This document shows positions 1 through 8,149 of a stretch of 64,000 nt of DNA, one piece after another; within the stretch, counting starts at the first letter, position 1, and every line of letters begins with the position of its first letter. The notes beneath the pieces were generated by a model. The model saw only the letters and a list, made by a program, of their open reading frames with translations, had not been told where the DNA came from and made no database searches. Where the stretch lies: positions 14,776-78,775 of the forward strand of contig CAJUFO010000012.1 in NCBI GenBank assembly GCA_910585615.1, read 5' to 3'. A program made the position numbers and the translations under genes. The DNA comes from an uncultured Acetatifactor sp. (GTDB taxonomy: Bacteria > Bacillota > Clostridia > Lachnospirales > Lachnospiraceae).

Positions 1-705
1 CGGGACATGGGCATCGCGAATTTCATCACCTTTGACGCCCATGATCCCAGAGTACAGAACGCGATTCCCTTAAACGGATTCGACAATTTCACCACCCCGT
101 ACCAGTTCATCAAGGCGCTGCTGAATTCCGAGGACGACATGATTGTGGACAAAGACCACCTGGCGGTAATCAGCCCCGATGAGGGGGCGCTGGACCGTGC
201 CATCTATTTCGCCACGGTTTTAGGCGTGGACACCGCCATGTTCTATAAGCGCCGGGACTATTCCACTATCGTAAACGGCCGCAATCCCATCGTGGCCCAT
301 GAGTTCCTGGGAGACAATATCGACAGCAAGGATGTCATCATCATAGACGACATCATCTCCTCCGGCCAGAGCATGCTGGACACCGCCAGACAGCTGAAGC
401 GGATGAATGCCAGACGGGTCTTCATCTGCTGTACCTTCGGGCTGTTCACCGATGGCCTGGAGTCCTTCGATGAGGCCTATGAGAAGGGGTATTTCGACAA
501 GGTGGTGACCACTGACCTCATCTACCTGCCTCCTGCGCTTTACAGCAGGCCCTATTTCATCGAGGCGGACATGAGCAAGTTCGTGGCCTCCCTAATTGAC
601 TTCATGAACCACGATGCCTCCCTGGCCAACGCGCTCACGCCCACCGACAAGATTCACACCATCCTGGAATCCTACAACAACCGCCAGGAGTTCGATATGA
701 ACTGA
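1..705 (+). CDS. Ribose-phosphate pyrophosphokinase-like protein, 3' part (partial)
   Basis: Makes or handles phosphoribosyl pyrophosphate in the cytoplasm (family role: PRPP from ribose-5-phosphate and ATP). The frame is open through the left edge of the window, and the first visible residues resemble the middle of PRPP synthetases (a region like ITFDAHDPRVQ), so the 5' end is missing. The phosphoribosyltransferase PRPP loop is visible as VIIIDDIISSGQSM around residue 112 of the visible part, followed by the C-terminal subdomain. The divergent C-terminal sequence resembles the long PRPP synthetase-like proteins of Clostridia more than classical Prs. It converges on the sensor kinase gene to its right, across a region rich in inverted repeats. 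The family call is firm; the exact substrate is less so. Confidence 0.8.
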   Translation, partial: RDMGIANFITFDAHDPRVQNAIPLNGFDNFTTPYQFIKALLNSEDDMIVDKDHLAVISPDEGALDRAIYFATVLGVDTAMFYKRRDYSTIVNGRNPIVAHEFLGDNIDSKDVIIIDDIISSGQSMLDTARQLKRMNARRVFICCTFGLFTDGLESFDEAYEKGYFDKVVTTDLIYLPPALYSRPYFIEADMSKFVASLIDFMNHDASLANALTPTDKIHTILESYNNRQEFDMN

Positions 706-949
706 CCGGGCAATCCTCACGGCTCCGCCTATGTCGCCTCTCCGGCCTCATCCGCGGGGCCCTTTCCATACTGCAGACCGCCAGGATTTATACTGCATAA
801 CGCTGAATACTGCCTAATGTAATCATGCGATTGGACCAGTCAGCGTTATGCAGTCTGGTTTAACGGCAAGTGAAATCGTTAAGCAGTATACATTAACGCA
901 TTGGGGAAAGTGCCTATCTGGCGGTCTGCAGTCGGGTCGTACTGCAAAT
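706..949. repeat. Intergenic region with nested perfect inverted repeats
   Basis: No gene is seen between the two convergent genes. The region holds an outer 14-bp inverted repeat (CTGCAGACCGCCAG at 771-784, complement at 918-931) enclosing a second 14-bp inverted repeat (CTGCATAACGCTGA at 793-806, complement at 840-853). Further short arms follow (TTAACG 860-865 with CGTTAA 877-882) and many ACTGC/GCAGT words. It could be a miniature palindromic element or a large bidirectional terminator; there is no long T tract, so the first is favoured weakly. Confidence 0.6.
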
Positions 950-3697
950 TTAATCGGTGTGCAGTATATATTCCGGAAAGGACATCTGCACCTTGAACAG
1001 ATCTCCGTCCATAAGAATCTCGAAGCTGCCCCCATGGACCTGGACCAGGCTCTTGGCGATAGAGAGCCCCAGGCCGCTGCCCTCCGTGGTGCGGGAGGAG
1101 TCCCCTCTGATGAACCGCTCCGTCAGTTCCTCCGGCCGGACGCTCATCTGCTGCCTGGAGATGTTCTTGACGGACACCTCTATCTTTCCCTCCCGCTTCG
1201 CCATATCGATATAGACCCTGGTGCCCTCCATGGCATATTTGCAGATATTGTTGAACAAGTTCTCCACTACCCGCCACATTCTGCGGCTGTCCGCATAAAT
1301 GTAGGCCGGGATGTCGTCATCCTCGAACACCACTTGTAGGCTGCTCTCCTCCATCCGCTCGGAAAATTCTCCGATTCCCTGGTTCAGTAGCTCCGTCAGG
1401 TTCAGCTTTTCTTTTTCCAGCACGATGCTGCCTGAAGAAATCCTGGATGCCTCCACCAGGTCGTCCGTCAGCTGCTTTAGGCGCTGTGCCTTGCTGTCCA
1501 GAATGTTGATATATCCCCGGGCAGGTTCCTCCTCGATATGCATGCGCTTCAGCAGGTCTATATAGCTGATGATTGATGTCAGCGGCGTCTTGAGGTCATG
1601 GGAGACATTGGTGATCAGCTCTGTCTTCATGCGCTCGTCCTCCATGCTGGTCCTCACCGCCCTGCGGATGCCCTCCCCGATATTGTTCACCGCGATAGCC
1701 AGCTCCCTGCTGGAACCGTGGAGGCTGTCCGCGTCCACCTTGAACTCCACCTCCACATCGCCTACCCTGCTGATGCCGTCCATGATTTCCGCCTGCTCTG
1801 CGTTGCGCCGGAACAGAAGCACGCCCACGACTCCATCCACCAGCACCATAATCAGCAGAATCAGGAACACATACCCTCTTCTGTCCCAGAGCTTATATAC
1901 AGAGGCGATTCCCACCAGGTTCAGGAAAAGGAACAGGTTGTAGGGCAGCAACGTACTGACAACAGAATTCCTGTGGCGGAGGACAAACCTGACGGCATTG
2001 TCGATTCCTTTGTAGATAGTGTAAAGAAAGCTGCCCTGCAGCAGGCTGCCCGCCTTCACCCGGCGCACCATACTGTGCCAGACTGTGGTAAAGCCCACAC
2101 TGACATAGACACCGTAAAGAGCAAACAGGCCATAGCGGTACAGCTTCGTCAATTCTACGCCCATGAGCCGGGTCGGCATGACCTCCGCCGTCTCCGCAAT
2201 GTCCATAATCGCCGTATATCCCCTCATGCCTCCATAGACGAACCCTGCCGCCAGGGCAATGAGGAGCTCTGTCCAAAGTTTATCGAATCGATTCAGATAC
2301 CGTATCTGTTCCCCATTCTCTCCGATTGCCATGCCTGCGGTGAACGTCAGATAAATCCCTATCCCCAGCCAGAGAAAAGCCAGGACCAGAATCAACGCGA
2401 TAAAGCGGCCCGCATTGGGCACGATTTTCTGATAAACCGCATATGCTGTCTGGAACGCGTCCCCCTCTATGCCATATTTGGAATCCACTCCCAGCCAGAT
2501 GTGGGTGGTATCCGGATAGGCATAGCTGTATACGCCGATATAGTCGTCTATCTCCTCTTCGCTGAAAATCGTGTTCCCCATGAACACCAGGCTGTCAGGA
2601 TAATAAATCAGATATCGTCTGTATTCATTAAAAGACTCCGTGACCTCATTGTCCTCCAGTCCCGCCAGATCCGGCACATTCGTATAAGTGCACATTCCCT
2701 CGTCGGTCATCATGCGCACCATGTATTTCACATTGCTGTTGCCGGCCTTATAAGCCTCATTGCAGACCTGGTAGCGCTGATAGTTCACCGTAAGGCTCTC
2801 GATCGTGGCCACCACATTCTCCTGAAGCTGCATGTATTCTATCCAGTTCCCCGCGCAGGCTGTCAGCTGCTTCTCCCCCTCCACCGTGGCATAGCGGCAG
2901 TTCAGCATAGGGATGTATACGGTCAGGCTGCCGTCATCCTCTCTGGAGATGTCGATTCCGTCAAGGTTCCTGGACATGATGTAGGAAAATACCATATCCT
3001 CCAGCTCGTCCTGGGTATTCTTCTCCAGCTTGTCCGAAATCATGGCGATTTCCTCGGCGCTTTTGCCGGAGCCCCAATCCTCTACAGTTCCTTCTGTCTC
3101 CGCGCCTTCACCTTCTTCTCCGTCCTCCGCGCCCGCTTCACCCTCTCCTTCCTCTCCGTCCCCGTCCTTTTCCTTCGTATCGGTTATATGATAAAAGTCG
3201 TCAAAACAAAGCTGTCCATACTCGTCCAGCTTAAAATTCTCGGGATAGATACAGTAACCGAAGTAGTTCACGAATTCTGACATGCTCATAAAGCGGTCCG
3301 TAAACTCTACACCGGACTTTCCCCATTTGACGATGTCGTCCAGCGTATAGACCGCCGTAAGAGCGCCACCGGACTCCTGCCCTATCTCGCTTGCGTATTC
3401 CGTCACATCGATTTTCTTGGAAGGATCCAGGATGCCGTCCGTCTCAAGCTGCCCTTTTAAGGCTACCAGCTGGGTGATGTCGGACACCGCATTCCGGAAC
3501 AGATCGTGGTAGATTTCGGATTCCTCGAACTCCAGGCCTGTATCGATGGGAAAGACCCTGTAGACTTTTGGCCCGTCAATGGAATCCACTGCGATATAGG
3601 AATTCAGAAGCAGGCCGGCCACTGCTGTCATGATGCCGGCCGCCAGCAGATGCTGGAGCAGCTCCAGACAGAATCTCTTAAATGTGGATTTTTTCAT
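950..3697 (-). CDS. Membrane sensor histidine kinase with large extracytoplasmic domain
   Basis: Senses an unknown external signal and phosphorylates the response regulator encoded just upstream. A first membrane segment at about residues 15-35 is followed by some 400 extracytoplasmic residues, then several hydrophobic segments (about 440-650), a dimerisation/phosphoacceptor helix (H box SHDLKTPLTSI) and an ATPase domain with N box (VVENLFNNICKYA) and G box (GSGLGLSIAKSL). The extracytoplasmic part contains a run of Glu, Gly, Asp and Ala (DNA about 3064-3178). At 915 aa it is much longer than usual for a kinase paired with an OmpR-type regulator. The start is supported by AGGAAGAGGAGC upstream, itself part of a 19-bp tandem duplication. 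Ligand unknown. Confidence 0.9.
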   Translation of the reverse strand: MKKSTFKRFCLELLQHLLAAGIMTAVAGLLLNSYIAVDSIDGPKVYRVFPIDTGLEFEESEIYHDLFRNAVSDITQLVALKGQLETDGILDPSKKIDVTEYASEIGQESGGALTAVYTLDDIVKWGKSGVEFTDRFMSMSEFVNYFGYCIYPENFKLDEYGQLCFDDFYHITDTKEKDGDGEEGEGEAGAEDGEEGEGAETEGTVEDWGSGKSAEEIAMISDKLEKNTQDELEDMVFSYIMSRNLDGIDISREDDGSLTVYIPMLNCRYATVEGEKQLTACAGNWIEYMQLQENVVATIESLTVNYQRYQVCNEAYKAGNSNVKYMVRMMTDEGMCTYTNVPDLAGLEDNEVTESFNEYRRYLIYYPDSLVFMGNTIFSEEEIDDYIGVYSYAYPDTTHIWLGVDSKYGIEGDAFQTAYAVYQKIVPNAGRFIALILVLAFLWLGIGIYLTFTAGMAIGENGEQIRYLNRFDKLWTELLIALAAGFVYGGMRGYTAIMDIAETAEVMPTRLMGVELTKLYRYGLFALYGVYVSVGFTTVWHSMVRRVKAGSLLQGSFLYTIYKGIDNAVRFVLRHRNSVVSTLLPYNLFLFLNLVGIASVYKLWDRRGYVFLILLIMVLVDGVVGVLLFRRNAEQAEIMDGISRVGDVEVEFKVDADSLHGSSRELAIAVNNIGEGIRRAVRTSMEDERMKTELITNVSHDLKTPLTSIISYIDLLKRMHIEEEPARGYINILDSKAQRLKQLTDDLVEASRISSGSIVLEKEKLNLTELLNQGIGEFSERMEESSLQVVFEDDDIPAYIYADSRRMWRVVENLFNNICKYAMEGTRVYIDMAKREGKIEVSVKNISRQQMSVRPEELTERFIRGDSSRTTEGSGLGLSIAKSLVQVHGGSFEILMDGDLFKVQMSFPEYILHTD

Positions 3698-3735
3698 AGG
3701 AATGCTCCTCTTCCTTAGGATTGCTCCTCTTCCTT
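3698..3735. repeat. 19-bp tandem duplication carrying the kinase ribosome binding site
   Basis: Two adjacent 19-bp copies (3698-3716 and 3717-3735) differ at one base. Read on the minus strand, each carries AAGGAAGAGGAGC; the proximal copy is the Shine-Dalgarno sequence of the histidine kinase. Copy-number change here would alter the spacer between regulator and kinase genes, so it may tune their relative translation. Confidence 0.8.
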
Positions 3736-3744
3736 AGGATTGCC

Positions 3745-4437
3745 CTACTGCTTGTCAATTTTATAGCCCACGCCCCAGACCACCTTCAGATATCTGGGCT
3801 CTCTGGGGTTGATTTCTATCTTCTCCCGGATATGGCGTATGTGCACTGCCACCGTATTGTCCGCCCCGATAGCGTCCTCGTTCCAGATGCTCTCATAAAT
3901 CTGGTCGATGGAGAATACCCTGCCCTGATTCTTCATTAAAAGCAACAGGATATTGTACTCTATCGGCGTCATCTTCACAGGCTCTCCGTCCACTATGACC
4001 TGCTTGGTATCGTCATTGATGACCAGGCCCCCCACCTGGTATACAGACTTGCTCTCCGCGCTCAGGCTCCCTAGGGAGGTGTATCGGCGCAGGTTGGACT
4101 TGACCCTGGCCACCAGTTCCAGCGGGTTGAAGGGCTTCGTGATATAATCGTCCGCGCCGATGTTCAGGCCCAGTATCTTGTCCGTATCCTCCGACTTGGC
4201 GGACAGCATGATGATAGGGATGCTGCTGTACTCCCGAATCTTCAGGGTGGCGCGGATACCGTCCAGCTTCGGCATCATGACATCCATGACCAACAGATGG
4301 ATTTCCTCCTTTTTCAGCAGATCGATGGCCTGCTTCCCGTCATAGGCCTTGAAGATGCTATGCCCGTCCTGACTTAAATAAATCTCTATCGCGTCCACGA
4401 TTTCCCGGTCATCGTCACACACAAGTATATTCGCCAT
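3745..4437 (-). CDS. OmpR-family response regulator
   Basis: DNA-binding partner of the downstream histidine kinase. The N-terminal receiver domain (about 1-115) has the acidic pocket DDD near the start, the phosphoacceptor Asp in LLVMDVMMPKLDG, the conserved Thr/Ser in MLSAK and the Lys in ITKPF. The C-terminal winged helix (about 130-228) ends in the usual VWGVGYKI motif. At 230 aa the length is typical. It is first in the two-gene operon, with a plausible promoter about 45 bp upstream. The target genes are not evident from the context. Confidence 0.93.
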   Translation of the reverse strand: MANILVCDDDREIVDAIEIYLSQDGHSIFKAYDGKQAIDLLKKEEIHLLVMDVMMPKLDGIRATLKIREYSSIPIIMLSAKSEDTDKILGLNIGADDYITKPFNPLELVARVKSNLRRYTSLGSLSAESKSVYQVGGLVINDDTKQVIVDGEPVKMTPIEYNILLLLMKNQGRVFSIDQIYESIWNEDAIGADNTVAVHIRHIREKIEINPREPRYLKVVWGVGYKIDKQ

Positions 4438-4480
4438 ATTTCCTCACTCCGTCTTCCTGTATATCCACAATTATGATTAG

Positions 4481-4509
4481 AGCATATCTTTTTTAAAGCT
4501 TCCCTGCAA
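4481..4509 (-). promoter_or_regulatory. Putative sigma-A promoter of the two-component operon
   Basis: On the minus strand, TTGCAG (4504-4509) and TATGCT (4481-4486) are separated by 17 bp, about 45 bp before the regulator start. It matches consensus moderately. A GTGAGGA ribosome binding site lies between it and the ATG. Confidence 0.45.
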
Positions 4510-4526
4510 AATATATGAATGTTTTC

Positions 4527-5423
4527 TTAATCTTTCAGCATCAGGAACGCGGCCAGGCTTCCCCTTCTGCCGCCGCTGGCCCTGTGGGAGAACAGGTACT
4601 GGCTGTTATGGCAGGTGCAGATGTCCGTCACGGCTATGTGCGATGGCAGGAGCCCTGCCTGTCTGAGGATCAGTTCATTGGCCAGCCACAGATCCAGCTG
4701 GTGCTTCCCGGGCTCCTTTCCGGGCGTTGCCACCTGATCCCCGAGCATCCGGATGAACTGTACCGCCACATCCTCGCTGACCTCATAGCAATCCCGGCAG
4801 ATGGACGGCCCGATGGCTGCATACAGCTCCTCCGGTCTGCTCCCAAACTGCGCTTCCATGGTCTCTACCATGCGCTCCCCCATTCTGCCCACGGTGCCGC
4901 GCCACCCAGAATGGGCCAGCCCGATAGCATGGTGTATGGGATCCACGAAGTAAAGCGGCACACAGTCAGCGTAGAAGGTGTTCAGCACCAGGCCAGGCTC
5001 GTCCGTCACCATCCCGTCCACGTCCGCATAATCCCGGGTACGCAGGATTCCCTTGCCCTTATCCGCCCAGGTCATGCGGCGGATATTGGTGGTATGTGTC
5101 TGGTGGGACGCCACCATGTCCGCCACCTGGCAGTCCAGCACCCTGGCGATGCGCCTGTAGTTTTCCAGCACGTTCTCTCGGTTTTCGTCCCGTTCCACAC
5201 TGAAGTTCATGGTAGCGCATTCCCCTCTGCTCACTCCCCCTATACGGGTACTGAACAGATGGCCAATGATTCCTGTGCGCTCCAGCAGCGGGAATGTCAG
5301 ATATTCCAGAGGCTCACCATCCTCCGTCAGCACACGGTTCTGCCGCACCGCCTGCGCTTCCTGACCCGCAGACGCTTCCCGTCCTGCCTGTCCTCTTTTT
5401 TCCGTCCGCAATATCCCAAACAT
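4527..5423 (-). CDS. pgeF: YfiH/LACC1-family purine nucleoside phosphorylase (polyphenol oxidase-like, PgeF type)
   Basis: Members of this family act on purine nucleosides (phosphorolysis, adenosine deamination) and editing of peptidoglycan precursors; older names call them multicopper polyphenol oxidases. Family signatures are present: VASHQTHT, NTFYADCVPLYFVD, GLAHSGWRGTV, IGPSICRDCYEV and a C-terminal DICTCHNSQYLFSHRASGG. The ATG at 5423 is chosen because GGGAGGT lies 9 nt upstream; a longer reading to 5486 would overlap yraN and lacks such a site. It is last in the minus-strand block after yraN, a common neighbour in Clostridia. Confidence 0.85.
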   Translation of the reverse strand: MFGILRTEKRGQAGREASAGQEAQAVRQNRVLTEDGEPLEYLTFPLLERTGIIGHLFSTRIGGVSRGECATMNFSVERDENRENVLENYRRIARVLDCQVADMVASHQTHTTNIRRMTWADKGKGILRTRDYADVDGMVTDEPGLVLNTFYADCVPLYFVDPIHHAIGLAHSGWRGTVGRMGERMVETMEAQFGSRPEELYAAIGPSICRDCYEVSEDVAVQFIRMLGDQVATPGKEPGKHQLDLWLANELILRQAGLLPSHIAVTDICTCHNSQYLFSHRASGGRRGSLAAFLMLKD

Positions 5424-5440
5424 GGACCTGTTACCTCCCA

Positions 5441-5806
5441 TCAATATCCCCGTGCATAAATATGCGGGAAAGCGTTCTGTATCCACTGTATCTCGCTGCC
5501 CTGAATGCCTACCACGTCATACCTGACGCTTGTCTCATCCCCCAGCCCGCGGGCATATCTGTAATAATCCGCCACCCTGCATATCCGGCGCTGCTTGCGA
5601 TGGTCTACGGCTTCCAGTGCATAGCCCTTTTCGGCGGCGCTGCGGTACTTCACCTCCACGAACACCAGATATCCCTGATGGCGGCCAATCAGGTCGATTT
5701 CTCCCTGCCTGCAGCGGAAATTGGCCTCCAGTATCCGCATTCCCTTCTCTGTCAGGTACTGTGCCGCCAGCCTCTCCCGATTCGATCCCACCTTGCGCTT
5801 ATTCAA
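5441..5806 (-). CDS. yraN: YraN family protein (UPF0102, endonuclease-like)
   Basis: A 121-aa protein with a restriction-endonuclease-like fold. The family motif is clear: GEIDLIGRHQGYLVFVEVKY contains the E-x-D and E-x-K residues of the PD-(D/E)XK core. The precise cellular role is not settled; it is often linked to DNA processing. Translation probably begins at a TTG (5804-5806) preceded by AAAGAGGT. It sits tightly between the FlhB-like gene (5 bp) and pgeF (17 bp), so it is almost certainly co-transcribed. Confidence 0.88.
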   Translation of the reverse strand: MNKRKVGSNRERLAAQYLTEKGMRILEANFRCRQGEIDLIGRHQGYLVFVEVKYRSAAEKGYALEAVDHRKQRRICRVADYYRYARGLGDETSVRYDVVGIQGSEIQWIQNAFPHIYARGY

Positions 5807-5811
5807 ACATG

Positions 5812-6105
5812 CTACCTCTTTATCTTCCCCTTGATCTTGTCCATAGAGTCCACGAACACCAGTATCTCCGCCACAACCTCATAGAGCTCCGGCGGTATCA
5901 TGTCCCCGATGTCCAGACGTGACAGGGTGTCTGCCAGCTTGTCGTCCCGGTGGATGGGCACATCGCTCTCTTTGGCCTTTTCGATGATCTTCTCCGCAAG
6001 GATGCCCCGGCCGCTGGCGATGACCCTGGGAGCCGCGTCCGAGGGGTCGTATTCCAGCGCGATGGCCTGCTTCAGCTTTTCGTCCTTCTCTCTCTTTCCG
6101 TCCAT
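5812..6105 (-). CDS. ylqH: FlhB C-terminal-like protein (YlqH type)
   Basis: A 97-aa protein matching only the cytoplasmic, substrate-specificity domain of the flagellar export protein FlhB, without its membrane part. The central segment (ALEYDPSDAAPRVIASGRG, then AEKIIEKAKESDVPIHRD) aligns with FlhB around its cleavage site, but the NPTH motif is replaced by DPSD. Such stand-alone proteins occur beside a FliK-like gene and rnhB in many Firmicutes (ylqG-ylqH in Bacillus), including non-motile ones. No other flagellar gene is in the window. Function unknown. Confidence 0.85.
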   Translation of the reverse strand: MDGKREKDEKLKQAIALEYDPSDAAPRVIASGRGILAEKIIEKAKESDVPIHRDDKLADTLSRLDIGDMIPPELYEVVAEILVFVDSMDKIKGKIKR

Positions 6106-6236
6106 ATCCCCACCCCCTTGTATCGCTGCAAGTCCGGAAGAACGCTTCTCTTGCGTTCTTCCAACTGCCAGAGCAGTTTGCGAAAATTAGAAAATCTTAG
6201 CCTGTGCACTTTACAAGCTTAGATTTTCTTTTCGCT
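6106..6236 (-). other. Intergenic region with two hairpins
   Basis: Two stem-loops lie between the FliK-like and FlhB-like genes. One is a 10-bp perfect stem (6136-6145 with 6153-6162, 7-nt loop). The other is a 13-bp stem with one mismatch (6189-6201 with 6217-6229). The second, just after the FliK-like stop and followed by AATTTTCG, looks like a weak minus-strand attenuator within the operon. Confidence 0.6.
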
Positions 6237-8063
6237 TTAAGTGCGCACGTCAAAGGCGTATCTGGAGAGCATCACGCCACGCTCCTGCTTCAGAAGCGGC
6301 TCCAGCCCGCCCTTCGTCGCGGCCCCGCTTGCTTTCTCCTCCCTGACGGCCATGGAATAGCTGCAGTCATATCCGCGCTTTCGCAGGCGCTCTGTCAGGA
6401 TATCCATATGGGCCGCCATGAAATCTATCATCTCGTCGTCCCGCAGATAGAATTTGGTACTCACCTTGCTGTTCTGCATGGCCACATACACGTCCACAGG
6501 CCCCAGATTCTCCATGTCCAGATGCAGCAGGGCGCTGACGTTCCCATCCTTCCTGGCCAGGTTCTTCTTGTTGGTATAGACGTACAAATCTCCGTGGGCA
6601 TCCCGCTGCTGCAGATGCAGGGGAAGCTGCACATAGCTATACATCTGGTTGAGCTGTTGCAGGAAATCCACGTTCTGGGACAGGGAGGCAGTGGCGCGGA
6701 AAGCCTCGCTGCCGCCCTGGCCCGCATTTTCCAGCGCGCTGGTCAGGCCCCTCAGCTGCCTGTCAAGCCTCCTGTACAGCTCCTCCACCCTGCCGGGAAC
6801 GGCCAGCTCCTCCGGCCGCAGCATCCATCCCGCCTTGAGCCCGCCGGCGATGAATGCCCTGAAATTCTCCCCGGAGAACAGCCTCTCCAGCGCCTGCATG
6901 GCCCTGGATGAGGTCCTTGCGCCCTCGGCCACCATGGCCAGCCTGGAAAAGAGCTGGAAAGCCTCTGTCTGTCCGCCCGCGAACTGCTGAATCTGGCTGC
7001 GAAGCTGCGAGGCCTCCTCCGGGGGCAGGCGCAGGCTGTCCACCAGCTCCATGGCCTCCTGGGCCACGGCTGCCCGCAGGCTGCCCTGTATGCCGTCCAC
7101 CAGCGGCTCACCCCTGCTTCCAATCTGGGCCTCCCCGGCTGCCGCCTGGCCCGCAGCGCCCGCCCCCGCACCGTCAGCCGGCTTTTCCGTCCCGTCACCC
7201 ACTGTCCCCAGCAATGTCTCCGCCACAGCGCCGTCAGCGATAGCCCCGGCCTGAATCCCGGTCGCTACGCCCCCTGCTGCCTGCTGGCCGTTCTCTCCTA
7301 CAGCCCCGGCCTCGCCGCCCTGAAGCGGCACATCCCCCCGGGCAGCGCCCGCTCCGTCGGCGGTTCCGTCCCCCTGCCCCGCTTCCCGGATCAGAGAGAG
7401 CACCTCTTGGTACAGCCTCACCGCCCCGGCCACATTCCCTTCAGCCATCATGGAATCGAATACCTCCGGCAGCACTCCCAGGATGTCCTCCATGCCCCCC
7501 ATCAGCTGATGGGTCAGGTTCCTGTAGGAGACCATCTGGTTCACGTTGGCCTCGTTCACGGGCATCTGCAGCTTGTGGAGGTTGACGATATCCGCCACTG
7601 TGGCCTGGGGGAAACTGTTGATCTCCCGGAAGACCTGCTGGAGGCTTCCCTTGTTCACGGAAAGCCCCGCGGCCATCAGCTGCTCCGTCATGTCCACGGT
7701 GGTGCGGTTCAGGGGGAGTCCTGCCATGTCCAGCGCCTTCATCACGTTCACGTCCGTGGCCACATTTGTGAAAAGGGGGCTCAGGGTAAGGGCGCTCCCG
7801 TTATTCTTGACCTCAAAGGTCATGTTCCTGCCAATCTCGATATTCATGTTCCGGTCAATCCGGGCGTTCAGCACCATGTCCTCGGAAAGCCTAATCTGCA
7901 CCTCATTGCCGTTCCTGGCGACAATCTCGCCGCTGATGGTCTGTCCCGGCACCAGAGAACGAATCTGGCGGCTCATCTGCTCGGCCTGGGCCGGCGTCGG
8001 CTGGGGGGCATGTGATGTATTGTCCGTGTGTACCTCTCCTGAAAACAGCTGCGACAGTTTCAT
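6237..8063 (-). CDS. FliK-like flagellar hook-length control domain protein, orphan
   Basis: A 608-aa cytoplasmic protein. The N-terminal region (1-110) is well ordered. Residues about 230-330 are low-complexity Gly/Ala/Gln-rich. The C-terminal region around 470-560 (DLYVYTNKKNLAR..., ALLHLDMENLGPVDVYVAM, then FYLRDDEMIDFM) resembles the Flg_hook domain of FliK. It is directly followed by the FlhB-like protein, the known binding partner of FliK in flagellar export, so the two probably interact. No flagellar structural genes are present. It starts after AAAGGAGAGCGAGG. Identity as FliK-like is fairly sure; its role outside flagella is unknown. Confidence 0.75.
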   Translation of the reverse strand: MKLSQLFSGEVHTDNTSHAPQPTPAQAEQMSRQIRSLVPGQTISGEIVARNGNEVQIRLSEDMVLNARIDRNMNIEIGRNMTFEVKNNGSALTLSPLFTNVATDVNVMKALDMAGLPLNRTTVDMTEQLMAAGLSVNKGSLQQVFREINSFPQATVADIVNLHKLQMPVNEANVNQMVSYRNLTHQLMGGMEDILGVLPEVFDSMMAEGNVAGAVRLYQEVLSLIREAGQGDGTADGAGAARGDVPLQGGEAGAVGENGQQAAGGVATGIQAGAIADGAVAETLLGTVGDGTEKPADGAGAGAAGQAAAGEAQIGSRGEPLVDGIQGSLRAAVAQEAMELVDSLRLPPEEASQLRSQIQQFAGGQTEAFQLFSRLAMVAEGARTSSRAMQALERLFSGENFRAFIAGGLKAGWMLRPEELAVPGRVEELYRRLDRQLRGLTSALENAGQGGSEAFRATASLSQNVDFLQQLNQMYSYVQLPLHLQQRDAHGDLYVYTNKKNLARKDGNVSALLHLDMENLGPVDVYVAMQNSKVSTKFYLRDDEMIDFMAAHMDILTERLRKRGYDCSYSMAVREEKASGAATKGGLEPLLKQERGVMLSRYAFDVRT

Positions 8064-8149
8064 CCTCGCTCTCCTTTCTCATCTCAGAACCTTCCCGTTT
8101 CTGATTTTTCCCATTGCTGAATTCCCTCATCCCTATAACAGACGGCTGT

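Noticed and set aside
1598..3280. A 560-codon open frame on the plus strand opposite the sensor kinase
   Set aside because: It is antisense to a gene with clear kinase motifs; its composition (His, Leu, Arg, Gln rich) is that of a complement of GC-rich coding sequence, and no family is recognisable.
5424..5486. Longer start for pgeF
   Set aside because: It overlaps yraN, is not conserved in sequence, and a strong Shine-Dalgarno precedes 5423.
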